Under the pieces are notes generated by a model. The model ran no database searches and was not told the DNA's origin. It saw only the letters and a program-made list of their open reading frames with translations. The position numbers were made by a program, and so were the translations under genes. A DNA stretch of 64,000 nt, from contig CAIMLR010000014.1 of assembly GCA_903842345.1 (NCBI GenBank), positions 1 through 64,000 on the forward strand. Reading direction: 5' to 3'. Source of the stretch: an uncultured Myxococcales bacterium (GTDB taxonomy: Bacteria; Myxococcota_A; UBA9042). Position 1 is the stretch's first letter, and every line of letters begins with the position of its first letter. Shown here piece after piece: positions 23,409 through 32,289 of this stretch.

Positions 23409-24176
23409 TTAGGGCTGGGCCTGCGCCGGCGCAATGCCCGGAGCAGCCGTCGCGCCCTTGGCGAACTGCTCCGGAATCTTGCCACCCCGGGTCGGGTCAT
23501 AGCGCTTCACGAAGTCGTCGTAGTTGCCCAGCGTCTTCTTGAGCTGCTTGCGCATGCCGTTCAGCGTCTGCACGGGCAGCGCACGCGTCGCCCGGGCGAT
23601 GAGCCAGTCCGGCAAGCTGCCGCCGGAGTCGGCGTCGATCTGGTAGGTCACGCGCGTGTGCTTTTCGTCGACATACTGCAGCTTGTAGAAGCCCTTGAGC
23701 CGCGGCATCCGGACGACGCCATCAATCGGCCCCGGTCCCGCGTTGGTGATCTGGCTGAACTTGATGTTCACCTCGCGCTTGTCCAAATCCGCCGTCACGC
23801 CGACGAAGATGACCACGTCGCGATCGGAGACCGGCCACGGCGCGTCCGTGCGGTTGTAGATGATACGATCGAACTCGTTGACTTGCTTGAGAACCTTGTT
23901 CTCCATGCAGTTGGCCATCCAGTCGGTCGCCTTCTTGGCGTCGTCCAACATGCCCAGCACTTCAAACATCCCGCCGTCGACGACCGCCACGCCGCGGAAC
24001 GCCGGCAGGCTGCGGCCTTCTTCCGTCATCATGGAGACCGCGACGCCGTCCTCGGTGAACTCATGGTGCCACTTGCCGTCGGCCTCGACCGCGGCCGCAC
24101 CGGTCGCCAGAAAAGTGACAGCCATCGCCAGCCAAATTGGCCGGAACGTCATCTTGCGCTTGATCGCGTTCGTCAT
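23409..24176 (-). CDS. Secreted START-domain protein
   Basis: A 255-residue protein with a long basic N-terminus, a hydrophobic export signal ending ATGAAA, and a START-type domain (WHHEFTEDGVAVSM, DAPWPVSDRDVVIFV, GSLPDWLIARATRALP). The GSLPDWLI block is shared with the START protein at 19200-19913, so the two are paralogues. It ends with an Ala/Pro/Gln tail. The ATG at 24176 is preferred over an in-frame GTG at 24179. It heads a leftward set: START, acyltransferase-like, acylase, START. Confidence 0.87.
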   Translation of the reverse strand: MTNAIKRKMTFRPIWLAMAVTFLATGAAAVEADGKWHHEFTEDGVAVSMMTEEGRSLPAFRGVAVVDGGMFEVLGMLDDAKKATDWMANCMENKVLKQVNEFDRIIYNRTDAPWPVSDRDVVIFVGVTADLDKREVNIKFSQITNAGPGPIDGVVRMPRLKGFYKLQYVDEKHTRVTYQIDADSGGSLPDWLIARATRALPVQTLNGMRKQLKKTLGNYDDFVKRYDPTRGGKIPEQFAKGATAAPGIAPAQAQP

Positions 24177-24396
24177 CACCCGATTCCCCCCAGTTTACGC
24201 ACACCCCGCTGGCCATTCTAGCGCAAAAGGCGGCTGAGTTGGCAAGCGATTTCCCGGCGCATGGCGCCCTTCCCTGTTCGCGCTGCGCGAGAAGCACTTG
24301 CGGGCGGTTCCGGGCCATGGTACGAGTATTCCTATCGCGCCGGTAGGGTTACTCCAGAACCGCGACCCCAGATGACATGCGACCCAAGGCGAACCG

Positions 24397-25197
24397 GTGC
24401 AACTCCTTCAGACTCAGTTCGAGTGGACGCGCGCGCTTGTCGGCCTGCTCGTCGGTTTCTTCGTCGGCCTGACCGGCGTCGGCGGCGGCGTCATCCTCGC
24501 GCCGATCCTGATTTCGCTGGGCATCCAGCCGTCGGTCGCCGTCGGCACGGATTTGGTCTACGGCACCGTCACCAAACTCGTCGGCACGACGCGCAACATC
24601 GCCGCCAAGCGCGTGGATTGGAACTGGGTCTGGGCGCTGGCGCTCGGCAGCGTCCCCGCCGGTCTCGCCGGCAGCTACCTCATCGACTGGCTGCGCCACA
24701 CGCAACCGCACGCGGAGCCCATCATCAAGACGGCGCTCGGCGCAGTGCTGACGTTCGCGGCCGCGGTCAACATCGGTTCAGAAGTGTTCCTGCGCGGCAA
24801 AAAGCAGACCCAATTGGCGGATTGGACGCCGCGCGACGCAGGCACCCGCACCCGGGTCGCGCTCGCGGGCGCGCTGATCGGCTTCATGGTCGGGCTGACC
24901 TCCGTCGGCAGCGGCTCGCTCATCGCGCTTCTGCTGCTGTTCACGGCGCGGCTGGACATGGCCACGCTCGTCGGCACGGACATCGCCCACGCGATGTTGC
25001 TCGTGGCGGCAGCGAGCCTGGCGCACATCGACATTGGCACGGTTGACTACGGGTTGGCGATCAACCTGATGGCGGGCTCCATTCCAGGCGTGCTGATCGG
25101 CAGCCGCATGGTGGGCATCCTGCCGGCGCGCGCCATGAAGATTGGCGTGTGCGTGCTCGTGCTTGTGGCGGGCGTCAACATGCTGCTGCCCAAGTAG
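24397..25197 (+). CDS. TauE/SafE-family anion exporter
   Basis: A 266-residue membrane protein with about seven or eight hydrophobic segments and two homologous halves. The first half has GLTGVGGGVILAPIL and GTDLVYGTVTK, the second GLTSVGSGSLIALLLL and GTDIAHAML, the duplicated signature of the TauE/SafE (DUF81) family. Members export sulfite, sulfoacetate or other small organic anions. A polar loop with KKQTQ separates the halves. The start is a GTG at 24397 with AAGGCG upstream. Nothing nearby fixes the substrate. Confidence 0.9.
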   Translation: MQLLQTQFEWTRALVGLLVGFFVGLTGVGGGVILAPILISLGIQPSVAVGTDLVYGTVTKLVGTTRNIAAKRVDWNWVWALALGSVPAGLAGSYLIDWLRHTQPHAEPIIKTALGAVLTFAAAVNIGSEVFLRGKKQTQLADWTPRDAGTRTRVALAGALIGFMVGLTSVGSGSLIALLLLFTARLDMATLVGTDIAHAMLLVAAASLAHIDIGTVDYGLAINLMAGSIPGVLIGSRMVGILPARAMKIGVCVLVLVAGVNMLLPK

Positions 25198-25265
25198 CCC
25201 AAGCGCTCGCCGCCCGCCGCGCGCCGCCCAAATCACTGGCGGACGCGGCGGGGACGGGGACAGTC

Positions 25266-26720
25266 CTACTTGGCGACCGAGCAGTAGCTCGGGAAGACGC
25301 TCGGCAGCGGATCGGTGAACGCCGGGCTGGCCACGCCGAGTTCATAGTTGCTCAGGAACGCCCAATCGGCGGCCGTCATCGCTGCCGGCCACTTGTGGCC
25401 CGTGCCGTGGTTGCACTTCAGGACCGCGTGGCCGTCCGACTTCAGCGCCGGGATCAGCGCGTTGGCCAGCGTGTTGAAATTCTGCGAGAAAGCGCTGTCA
25501 GCCTCGCCGCCCCAGACGACCATTTCCGGGAACTTGTTCTTGGTGGACGGGTACTTGAACAGGTAGCCACCGGAGAACGGCGCCGCGGCCGCGATGACGT
25601 CTGAACGGCTGAACGACGTGAACACGGTCATCATGCCGCCGCCGGACATGCCGGTGACGTAGACGCGCTTGGCGTTGGTCTTGTACTGGTCGCCGACGCA
25701 CTTGAGCATGTCGTCAAAGAACACGAGGTCAGAGTTGTCGTCGGCAAACTGCTGCACGCCGTAAAGCCATTCGGTCTGGCTCACGGCCGTGCCGGCCTTG
25801 TCGCGCTCGGATTCCGGCACGATGAGGACGAACTTCTCGGTCTTGAGCAGGCCGTCAAACGCGGTGTCGCCGAGGATGCCCGACATCGAGCCGCCCACGC
25901 CGTGGAACAAGAAGACGACGGGGAGGTTTTGCGCGCTCACGTCGGTCGGAAGCCCGGTCGCCGTGCTGGCTTCCGGGAGAACGACGGTGAAACGGCGCGT
26001 GCGCTCAGCGCTGGTGATCTCATTGACGCCGGCCTTGAGCACCGGGCACGCGGTGATGCCCGCGTAGTGCTTGACCGCGGCGGCCGTGCAGGACGATTCC
26101 GGCGGCGTGGCCTCCGTGCCCCATTTGACGGCCTTGAACGTGCTCGTCGCGACGTCCTTGGAGAACTCGACGACCGTGCCGCTCATGTCGCCACAGATCG
26201 AGTTGTCGCTGCTGATCGTGCCGATGAGCTTGAAGTTGGCGACGTGCACATCGCTGCCCGTCGGGGCGGCCTTGGCGGGAATGAGGATCGGGTCGGCGAA
26301 CTGCGCGGTGAACGTGCCGCCCTTGGCGACGACGACGTCCTTGACGGTGCCGATCGGATCGCTGACGTACATCGGCGTCTCCTTGTCGGAGATGGCGCGC
26401 AGTTCCAGCGTGGCGAGCTTGCCGCCATCGGCCAGGCTGCCAGACGCGGTCAATGTCGCCTTGAACGGGAGGAGGAGGCCGCCAAACGGCACGACCTTGA
26501 CGGACAAGTAGTACTCGCCGTCAGCGATCAGCGTGTTGGCTGCGGCGGTGGTGTCGGCGCTCGCGTCGGCGCCGGTCAAGGCGCTGGCGTCGTCGCTGCC
26601 GGCGGCGGTGTCGTCCGTCGAAGTGCTGCTCGCAGCGGTCGTTCCGCATGCTGAAAAGAGCGCGGCGGCGGCAGCGACGCTGACCAATGGACGCAACATT
26701 TTGATATCAAAGCGCAACAT
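25266..26720 (-). CDS. PHB-depolymerase/feruloyl-esterase-like lipoprotein
   Basis: A 484-residue lipoprotein: lipobox ALFSAC, then a long Ser/Thr/Asp/Ala linker and an approximately 150-residue beta-rich N-terminal module. From about residue 220 there is an alpha/beta-hydrolase domain of the LpqC/carbohydrate-esterase-1 type. An oxyanion-type block LFHGVGGS, the nucleophile elbow GMSGGG, an acidic GGEAD and the catalytic His in GTGHKWP are all in order. It probably cleaves esters of a polymer or plant-type substrate at the cell surface; the substrate is unknown. ATG 26720 with GGGGAG is preferred over a TTG further upstream. It is divergent from corA. Confidence 0.85.
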   Translation of the reverse strand: MLRFDIKMLRPLVSVAAAAALFSACGTTAASSTSTDDTAAGSDDASALTGADASADTTAAANTLIADGEYYLSVKVVPFGGLLLPFKATLTASGSLADGGKLATLELRAISDKETPMYVSDPIGTVKDVVVAKGGTFTAQFADPILIPAKAAPTGSDVHVANFKLIGTISSDNSICGDMSGTVVEFSKDVATSTFKAVKWGTEATPPESSCTAAAVKHYAGITACPVLKAGVNEITSAERTRRFTVVLPEASTATGLPTDVSAQNLPVVFLFHGVGGSMSGILGDTAFDGLLKTEKFVLIVPESERDKAGTAVSQTEWLYGVQQFADDNSDLVFFDDMLKCVGDQYKTNAKRVYVTGMSGGGMMTVFTSFSRSDVIAAAAPFSGGYLFKYPSTKNKFPEMVVWGGEADSAFSQNFNTLANALIPALKSDGHAVLKCNHGTGHKWPAAMTAADWAFLSNYELGVASPAFTDPLPSVFPSYCSVAK

Positions 26721-26928
26721 AGCTCTCCCCAAATTTCAGCAAAGGACGCGATTCGCCCGTCAGCTGCGCCCCCAACCCCGGCCAACTTGCCGAAATTTGC
26801 GCAGTCGTGATGTGCACGCTACGAAACTGTGCCGAGGGTTGCAAGTCCCGCGGCATTGCAGGACAGTCGCGGAACCGTCGCTGTCGTCACAGCACGCGGC
26901 GACGCCGTTCGCCTCGCTGGAGCCCTTC

Positions 26929-28122
26929 ATGAGCCTGTTGAGCCGCGCCGCAGAGGAAGCCGATCGCCTGCTGCACGGCCAGCGGCGCCGGCCGCCGTCC
27001 ACGGTCATGGTGCAGACGCCGCTGATGTTGCCGGGTGCGACGCCGGGTACGCTGTTCGCCGATCCCGACGCGGAGCCGACCCACATCGCGTGGATGCGGT
27101 ACGCGCCCGGTCTGTTTGAGACGGGCGATCTGCAGCCGACCCAGCCGGTGTCCCTGCTGACGCCGGAACCCGGGCAGATCCTGTGGATCGACGTGCGCGG
27201 CACGAGCGACCGCGAGCGGATCCAGGCGATCGGCGACCTCCTGGGCGTCCATCCCCTGGCGCTAGCGGACATGGTGAACGTGCCGCAGCGGCCGAAGACG
27301 GACGTGTACGACCACCACACGCTCTGCGTTTCGCACATGATCCACCTGCGGGGCATCGCCGCGCATCCAGAGCAAGTCAGCGTGCTGCTGGGCGCGACGT
27401 GGGTGCTGACGGTGCAGGAGTCCGACTTGGACGGCGACGTGCTGGAACCGGTCCGCGCGCGGATCCGCCATGGCAAGGGCAAGATCCGCCAGAGCGGCTC
27501 CGATTACCTGACCTACGCGATCCTGGATTGCGTGATTGACGGTTACTTTCCCGTCCTGGACGTGCTGGGCGCGGCGCTGGAGGACCTGGAGCAGGAAGCG
27601 CTGGAGCGACCGGAGCCGGCGACCGGCAAGCGAATCCACGCGCTCAAGCGGACGCTGCTCGTCGTGCGCCGGTCGATTTGGCCGCAACGCGACGCGCTCC
27701 ACGCGCTCCTGCGCACGGAGGCGGAGGACGACCACGTCCACATCAGCGACGCGACGCGCGTGTACCTGCGCGACGCCGCGGACCATGCCGTGCACGTCGT
27801 CGATCTGGTGGAGACCTATCGCGAATTTGCCGCGAGTTTGATGGATGTTTACCTGTCAGCCGTGAACAATCGCATGAACGAAGTGGTCAAAGTGTTGACG
27901 ATCATTTCGACAATCTTTCTGCCGCTGACATTCATCGCCGGGATCTACGGCATGAACTTTGACGTGATGCCGGAGATCCACTGGCCGTTGGGCTACGCCT
28001 TCGCCTGGGCATTGATGATCTCCGTGGCGCTCGGCATGCTGTATGCTTTCAAACGGGTCGGCTGGATTGGCACGCGCCGCGCCGCGCGGCAAGCTGAACA
28101 CGACGGGGAAGGAAGACCATGA
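26929..28122 (+). CDS. corA: CorA-family divalent metal ion channel
   Basis: A 397-residue inner-membrane channel. A large cytoplasmic alpha/beta domain leads to a long helix and two C-terminal transmembrane segments, with the signature YGMNF at about residue 340 between them. The family transports Mg2+ and in some members Co2+, Ni2+ or Zn2+. The open frame extends far upstream, but ATG 26929 with GGAG is the sensible start. The N-terminal 80 residues are longer than in short CorA proteins. The stop overlaps the next ATG (ATGA), coupling it to a START-domain gene, an odd pairing. Confidence 0.93.
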   Translation: MSLLSRAAEEADRLLHGQRRRPPSTVMVQTPLMLPGATPGTLFADPDAEPTHIAWMRYAPGLFETGDLQPTQPVSLLTPEPGQILWIDVRGTSDRERIQAIGDLLGVHPLALADMVNVPQRPKTDVYDHHTLCVSHMIHLRGIAAHPEQVSVLLGATWVLTVQESDLDGDVLEPVRARIRHGKGKIRQSGSDYLTYAILDCVIDGYFPVLDVLGAALEDLEQEALERPEPATGKRIHALKRTLLVVRRSIWPQRDALHALLRTEAEDDHVHISDATRVYLRDAADHAVHVVDLVETYREFAASLMDVYLSAVNNRMNEVVKVLTIISTIFLPLTFIAGIYGMNFDVMPEIHWPLGYAFAWALMISVALGMLYAFKRVGWIGTRRAARQAEHDGEGRP

Positions 28123-28850
28123 CGCCATTTCGCACGCTGCTGTCGACGGTGCTCGCCCTGCCGCTCCTCATCGCCCAACCCGCGTGGGCCGGCGGCTGGA
28201 GCAAACTCTCCAATGACGACGGCATCCTCGTGGAAACGCGTGAAGTGCCGGATCAGGAAATGCCGGACGTCCGCGGCACGATGGTCATGAAGGGCGACTT
28301 CTACGAAATCGCTGCGCTCATTGAGGACGTTGACCACACGTGCGATTGGGCGAAACGCTGCCTGGGATCGCGGGTACTCAAGCGCATCACGGAAAGCGAA
28401 ATGATTTTCTACAGCCGCACGACCGCGCCGTGGCCCGTCCAGGATCGCGACGCTATCTTGCACGCGGTGGCGACGGGGCTGGAGCGCGGCGACGACGTAA
28501 CGATGCGGTTTGAGTCCATTCAGACGCCGCTTGGCCCGCCGGTGGACGGCGTCGTGCGGATGCCGGTCCTCAAAGGGCACTACCGGATGCAGCGGATCGA
28601 CGATCAGACCACGAAGTTGGAGTTCACCGTCCACGCGGACATCGGCGGGTGGATTCCGACGTGGCTTTGTAAGTCGCTGAGCAAGTCGATTCCGTATGAC
28701 ACGCTCGCGGGGATTCGCCGCCATTTGCCGAAAGTTCGCGCGAAATATGCCGAAAAGGTCGAGAAGTGGCAGAAGTTGCGCGCGGCGACACTGGCAGCGT
28801 CGGCGCCAAATACGCAGGACAAACCGACGCCTTCAGAGGCTGAGCAGTAG
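28119..28850 (+). CDS. Secreted START-domain protein coupled to corA
   Basis: A 243-residue protein with a signal peptide ending QPAWA and a START-type domain (WSKLSNDDGILVETR, TTAPWPVQDRDAIL, GGWIPTWLCKSLSKSIP). The last block corresponds to GSLPDWLI in the other two START proteins, so it is a more diverged paralogue. Its ATG overlaps the corA stop, so the two are co-translated. Ligand and role are unknown. One guess is lipid handling in the envelope. Confidence 0.87.
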   Translation: MTPFRTLLSTVLALPLLIAQPAWAGGWSKLSNDDGILVETREVPDQEMPDVRGTMVMKGDFYEIAALIEDVDHTCDWAKRCLGSRVLKRITESEMIFYSRTTAPWPVQDRDAILHAVATGLERGDDVTMRFESIQTPLGPPVDGVVRMPVLKGHYRMQRIDDQTTKLEFTVHADIGGWIPTWLCKSLSKSIPYDTLAGIRRHLPKVRAKYAEKVEKWQKLRAATLAASAPNTQDKPTPSEAEQ

Positions 28851-28977
28851 CCGAGATCAACGGACTTGCAGGTCCGACAGTTGACAAAATACTTCTTCAT
28901 GATTGATCCTGCCCTGGCTTGGACTCCGTCAGCAAACGGTTTGCGTACGTCGTTGGACAGGCACTAGGGGGCAAGAA

Positions 28978-29418
28978 ATGATGTGGAAAAATGTTCGGCG
29001 GACGCTTTTGGCCGCGATGCTCGCGCTGACCGCCGTCGGCTGCGGGCCGCAGTACCTGCTCTATGACCAGTACCTGGATCCGGCCGGCCAAGCCCGCGTC
29101 GGCAAGTCCAAGAACGTGTTCGTCTCGAGCGTGGACTACAACAACGACCTGATCGTCGTCGAATTGAAGGCCAAGGGCTATTCGATCGACGCCGGCAAGG
29201 CCGATTACGCCATCGAACTGGACAGCGATGTCTTCAACGGCGGCAGCGTCTACTCCAAGTTCATCCTGGTGACGATGACGTTCACCGTGAAGGACGCCAA
29301 GAACGGCAAGATCCTGTTCTCCAAGATTGGCCTGTACAGCAAGGCTCCGACCAACGGCGACGTTCAGGAGTTCATTCGGGGCAACTTGGCTGAATTCCAG
29401 GGCAACACGAAGTCCTAA
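28978..29418 (+). CDS. Small lipoprotein, first of three related genes
   Basis: A 146-residue lipoprotein (LTAVGC). The mature part reads as alternating strands and helices: a strand (KNVFVSSVDY), a helix with a gap-type ending (LKAKGYSIDAG), ADYAIELDSDVF, then a hairpin ending KDAKNGKILFSK. The same order appears in the two genes that follow, so they appear paralogous. An AGGGGG site precedes the ATG pair; an in-frame start at 28903 is unlikely. The style resembles small DUF4136-like outer-membrane lipoproteins, but I do not assign a family. Confidence 0.75.
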   Translation: MMWKNVRRTLLAAMLALTAVGCGPQYLLYDQYLDPAGQARVGKSKNVFVSSVDYNNDLIVVELKAKGYSIDAGKADYAIELDSDVFNGGSVYSKFILVTMTFTVKDAKNGKILFSKIGLYSKAPTNGDVQEFIRGNLAEFQGNTKS

Positions 29419-29495
29419 CGCCCGGTCGCAGCCATGCGGCCAGACCATTCAGACGCTGCAACTTCTCGCGAAGTTGCGCAGTTCAGGAGAAAACC

Positions 29496-29888
29496 ATGAC
29501 GCGTATCCTTATCCTCCTCGGCGTCCTGCTGTCCGTCGCCATGTCGGCGTGCGGCGCGCCCCAGGAAATCGTTTTCCGTGACGATAAAGCGCCCAAGCTG
29601 GGCAACAAAGTGTTCGTTCCCGAAGAAGGCGTCGTCGCCGACACCCTGCGCATCGAGCTGATGAAGCAGGGCAAGTTCGACGTCGTTTCGCAGGCGCCCG
29701 ACTACGTCGTGCACGTCAGTTCGCTGCTGTACGGGTACAACCCGGGCCTCGTCGCGTTGTCGGGTCAGTACTCGCTCTCCGTGACCAGCCGCACCGGCGA
29801 GATCGTCTTCATTCGCGTGATGAACGCGTTTGACATGAAGAACGTCTTGCCGGCCACGCTGAATGAAATCGCGCAGTTGCTGCTGTAA
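29496..29888 (+). CDS. Small lipoprotein, second of three related genes
   Basis: A 130-residue lipoprotein (VAMSAC). It repeats the architecture of its neighbour: NKVFVPEEGVVADTLRIELMKQGKFDVV, then PDYVVHVSSLLYG, then a strand pair around TSRTGEIVFIRVMN. AGGAGA precedes the ATG. The gaps of about 60-80 bases on each side, with no terminator, suggest one transcript of three lipoprotein genes. Function unknown. Confidence 0.75.
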   Translation: MTRILILLGVLLSVAMSACGAPQEIVFRDDKAPKLGNKVFVPEEGVVADTLRIELMKQGKFDVVSQAPDYVVHVSSLLYGYNPGLVALSGQYSLSVTSRTGEIVFIRVMNAFDMKNVLPATLNEIAQLLL

Positions 29889-29949
29889 GCGGCGACCGAG
29901 CACCACGACCCAAGACTGGCAACACTGCCCAACTTCTTGTGAGGAACCC

Positions 29950-30438
29950 ATGAACTTCAAACACGCGATGATCGCGCTCGCCGCTTCCGCCAGCCTCATG
30001 ACTGGCTGCCTGTCGTCGACCGCGGTCTTCAATCCGATTGAGACGCGCACGACCCAGCGCATCGTCAAGCTCAAGATGCACACCAACCTGGCGGAAACCG
30101 GGTCGGATGCCACGCGCTCAGCCGGGATCAACCTGGACATTTTCCGCGCCCGCGTCATGAACTCCACGTCGATCCGCTTTGTGGAAGGCAATGAGGACGC
30201 GTCCCTGTTCATCTCGTTCACGGCCGCGACGGTCGAGGGCATCTTGTTCAAGGACATCGTTCAGGGCTACACGATTCGCGTGACGGAGAACACCGGCAAG
30301 GTGATCTACATCGTCGCGGGTCGCCTGGTGGCGCCGATCAAGCATCCGGACCAGCTGGCCGTGGAGATGAACACCATCTTCATCAACAAGGTCATCCCGG
30401 TGCTGGAAGGCAAGAAGACGGGCCTCGAGCAGGAATAG
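29950..30438 (+). CDS. Small lipoprotein, third of three related genes
   Basis: A 162-residue lipoprotein (SLMTGC), again with the shared layout: a strand/helix opening, EDASLFISFTAATVEG, and a hairpin around TENTGKVIYIVAGR. GAGGA precedes the ATG. A strong rho-independent terminator follows directly, marking the end of the three-gene unit. Function unknown. The family resemblance among the three is structural by eye, with low residue identity. Confidence 0.75.
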   Translation: MNFKHAMIALAASASLMTGCLSSTAVFNPIETRTTQRIVKLKMHTNLAETGSDATRSAGINLDIFRARVMNSTSIRFVEGNEDASLFISFTAATVEGILFKDIVQGYTIRVTENTGKVIYIVAGRLVAPIKHPDQLAVEMNTIFINKVIPVLEGKKTGLEQE

Positions 30439-30458
30439 CCGCTCCGGCCAGCGTGTTT

Positions 30459-30512
30459 GCAACGCCGACGTTGGGGTCTCGTCCGGGACTCCGCGTCGGC
30501 GTTGCCATTTTT
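30459..30512 (+). terminator. Rho-independent terminator after the lipoprotein trio
   Basis: GCAACGCCGACG (30459-30470) pairs perfectly with CGTCGGCGTTGC (30494-30505), a 12-bp stem, followed by CATTTTT. It lies 20 bases after the stop of the third lipoprotein gene. Confidence 0.92.
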
Positions 30513-30672
30513 GCCGCGGCGGTCAAACGTCACGGCAAATGCGGATCGACAACCCCCTGAGGATCTGGCAAACTATGCGCCGTTTTGCGGCCCGGGCCGC
30601 ATCTGCCGCGCGCCTGCAACATCCCAATAGCCAGGAGTCTGTCCCGACTCCCTCCAGAACAAGGAACAACCT

Positions 30673-32028
30673 ATGACCGCTGTCCACTCGCCTTCCGCCA
30701 AGCCGGCCGCCTCGGGTCGCATGCCCTACAAAGTCGCTGACCTTTCCCTCGCCGATTGGGGCCGCAAAGAAATCATGTTGGCCGAACGCGAAATGCCCGG
30801 CCTGATGTCCCTGCGCGCGAAATACAGCGCGACCAAGCCGCTCAAGGGCGCGCGCGTCGCGGGCTGCCTGCACATGACGATCCAGACGGCCGTGCTGATC
30901 GAGACGCTGACCGAGCTGGGCGCGGAAGTGACCTGGACGAGCTGCAACATCTACTCGACGCAGGATCACGCCGCGGCCGCCATCGCGGTGACCGGCGTGC
31001 CCGTGTACGCGTGGAAGGGCCAGACGTTGGCGGAAGCCGACTGGTGCATGGACCAGCAGATCTTTGCGTTCGCGGGCGGCAAGTCCCCGAACCTGATCCT
31101 GGACGACGGCGGCGACCTGACGATGTGGGTCCACCAGAAGTACCCGGAAATGTTGAAGGACATCAAGGGCCTTTCCGAAGAGACGACGACGGGCGTTCAC
31201 CGCCTCGTGCAGATGCATGCGCGCGGCGAGTTGAAGGTTCCGGCCATCAACGTCAACGACAGCGTGACGAAGTCCAAGTTCGACAACCTGTACGGCTGCC
31301 GTGAATCGCTGGCTGACGGTATCAAGCGCGCGACCGACATCATGATCGCCGGCAAGGTCGTCGTGGTTGCGGGTTACGGCGACGTGGGCAAGGGCTCGGC
31401 GCAGTCGATGCGCGGCCTCGGCGCGCGCGTCCTCATCACGGAAATCGACCCGATCATCGCGCTGCAGGCGGCGATGGAAGGCTACGAAGTGACGACGATG
31501 GAAGAAGCCGTCAAGCTGGGCGACATCTTCGTCACGGCCACGGGCTGCTGCGACATCATCACGGGCGCGCACTTCAAGAACATCAAGGATCAGGCGATCC
31601 TGTGCAACATCGGCCACTTTGACAGTGAAATCGAGATCAAGTGGCTCGAGTCGACGCCGGACATCGTGGAAGAGAACGTGAAGCCGCAGGTGGACCTGTT
31701 CCACATCCCCGCGTCGCAGTCCAACAACGGCGCGAAGACGCTCATCGTGCTGGCCCGCGGCCGGCTGGTGAACCTCGGTTGCGCGACGGGGCACCCGAGC
31801 TTCGTGATGTCGAACTCGTTCACCAACCAGGTGCTCGCGCAGCTGGCGTTGTGGACGGAGAAGTTTGAGCTGGGCGTGCACGTGCTGCCCAAGAAGCTGG
31901 ATGAAGAAGTGGCGCGCCTGCACCTCGACAAGCTCGGCGTGAAGCTGACGACGCTGACCGCTTCGCAGGCGGAGTACCTCGGGATTCCGGTGGAAGGTCC
32001 GTACAAGCCGGATCACTACCGCTACTAG
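30673..32028 (+). CDS. ahcY: Adenosylhomocysteinase
   Basis: A 451-residue cytoplasmic NAD-dependent enzyme that splits S-adenosylhomocysteine to adenosine and homocysteine, removing product inhibition from methyltransferases. Visible blocks are the N-terminal [16 protein letters not shown], substrate-site [15 protein letters not shown], the NAD-binding [12 protein letters not shown] near residue 232, and the C-terminal KPDHYRY ending typical of the family. AAGGA precedes the ATG. The preceding 160 bases hold a 6-bp hairpin (30634-30651) but no SAH riboswitch that I can recognise. It is followed by a copy of the multi-hairpin repeat. Confidence 0.97.
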   Translation: MTAVHSPSAKPAASGRMPYKVADLSLADWGRKEIMLAEREMPGLMSLRAKYSATKPLKGARVAGCLHMTIQTAVLIETLTELGAEVTWTSCNIYSTQDHAAAAIAVTGVPVYAWKGQTLAEADWCMDQQIFAFAGGKSPNLILDDGGDLTMWVHQKYPEMLKDIKGLSEETTTGVHRLVQMHARGELKVPAINVNDSVTKSKFDNLYGCRESLADGIKRATDIMIAGKVVVVAGYGDVGKGSAQSMRGLGARVLITEIDPIIALQAAMEGYEVTTMEEAVKLGDIFVTATGCCDIITGAHFKNIKDQAILCNIGHFDSEIEIKWLESTPDIVEENVKPQVDLFHIPASQSNNGAKTLIVLARGRLVNLGCATGHPSFVMSNSFTNQVLAQLALWTEKFELGVHVLPKKLDEEVARLHLDKLGVKLTTLTASQAEYLGIPVEGPYKPDHYRY

Positions 32029-32062
32029 GCCAGGCGGCAGGCAGAGGTTCGTTTGGGCGAAT

Positions 32063-32152
32063 CCGGCCGAAGCGGCCGGACCGGGCTCTATCGGCGCAAG
32101 CGCCGACGGAGCCTCGCAAGCGAGTCTCCGCCCCTTCGGGGTAACGATCCCT
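32063..32152 (+). repeat. Multi-hairpin intergenic repeat (family 1), copy 2
   Basis: It begins with the 17-mer CCGGCCGAAGCGGCCGG (a 6-bp stem), then ACCGGGCTC, hairpin TCGGCGC-AA-GCGCCGA, CGGAG-[CTCGC-AA-GCGAG]-CTCCG, hairpin CCCC-TT-CGGGG and AACGATCCCT. It lies 35 bases downstream of the ahcY stop, in the same orientation as the gene. Confidence 0.75.
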
Positions 32153-32289
32153 TTCGCGGAGCGCGGCGTCGACAAGTGGCAAGCCCACAGGTCGGCGCCG
32201 CGTTCATGCGTTTTTGCGAACGGCACTTGTCGTACCGACCTGAACTTGCGAGGATTTGGCCAACCGGCTGATGCCGCACAAGGTCGTCC

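Noticed and set aside
25198-25265. GC-rich imperfect hairpin between the convergent TauE/SafE and esterase genes as a terminator
   Set aside because: Stem is imperfect and no T-run follows on either strand, so it was not annotated.
26788-26803. TGCCGA-AATT-TGCGCA, resembling the activator palindrome, between the esterase and corA genes
   Set aside because: Two mismatches in one arm, no partner site at 20-21 bases and no sigma-54 promoter nearby.
28868-28884. CGGAC-TTGCAG-GTCCG hairpin after the corA-linked START gene
   Set aside because: Only a 5-bp stem without a T-run; too weak to call a terminator.
30513-30672. Leader of ahcY examined for an SAH riboswitch
   Set aside because: No match to the conserved core that I know; only a simple 6-bp hairpin at 30634-30651 was seen.
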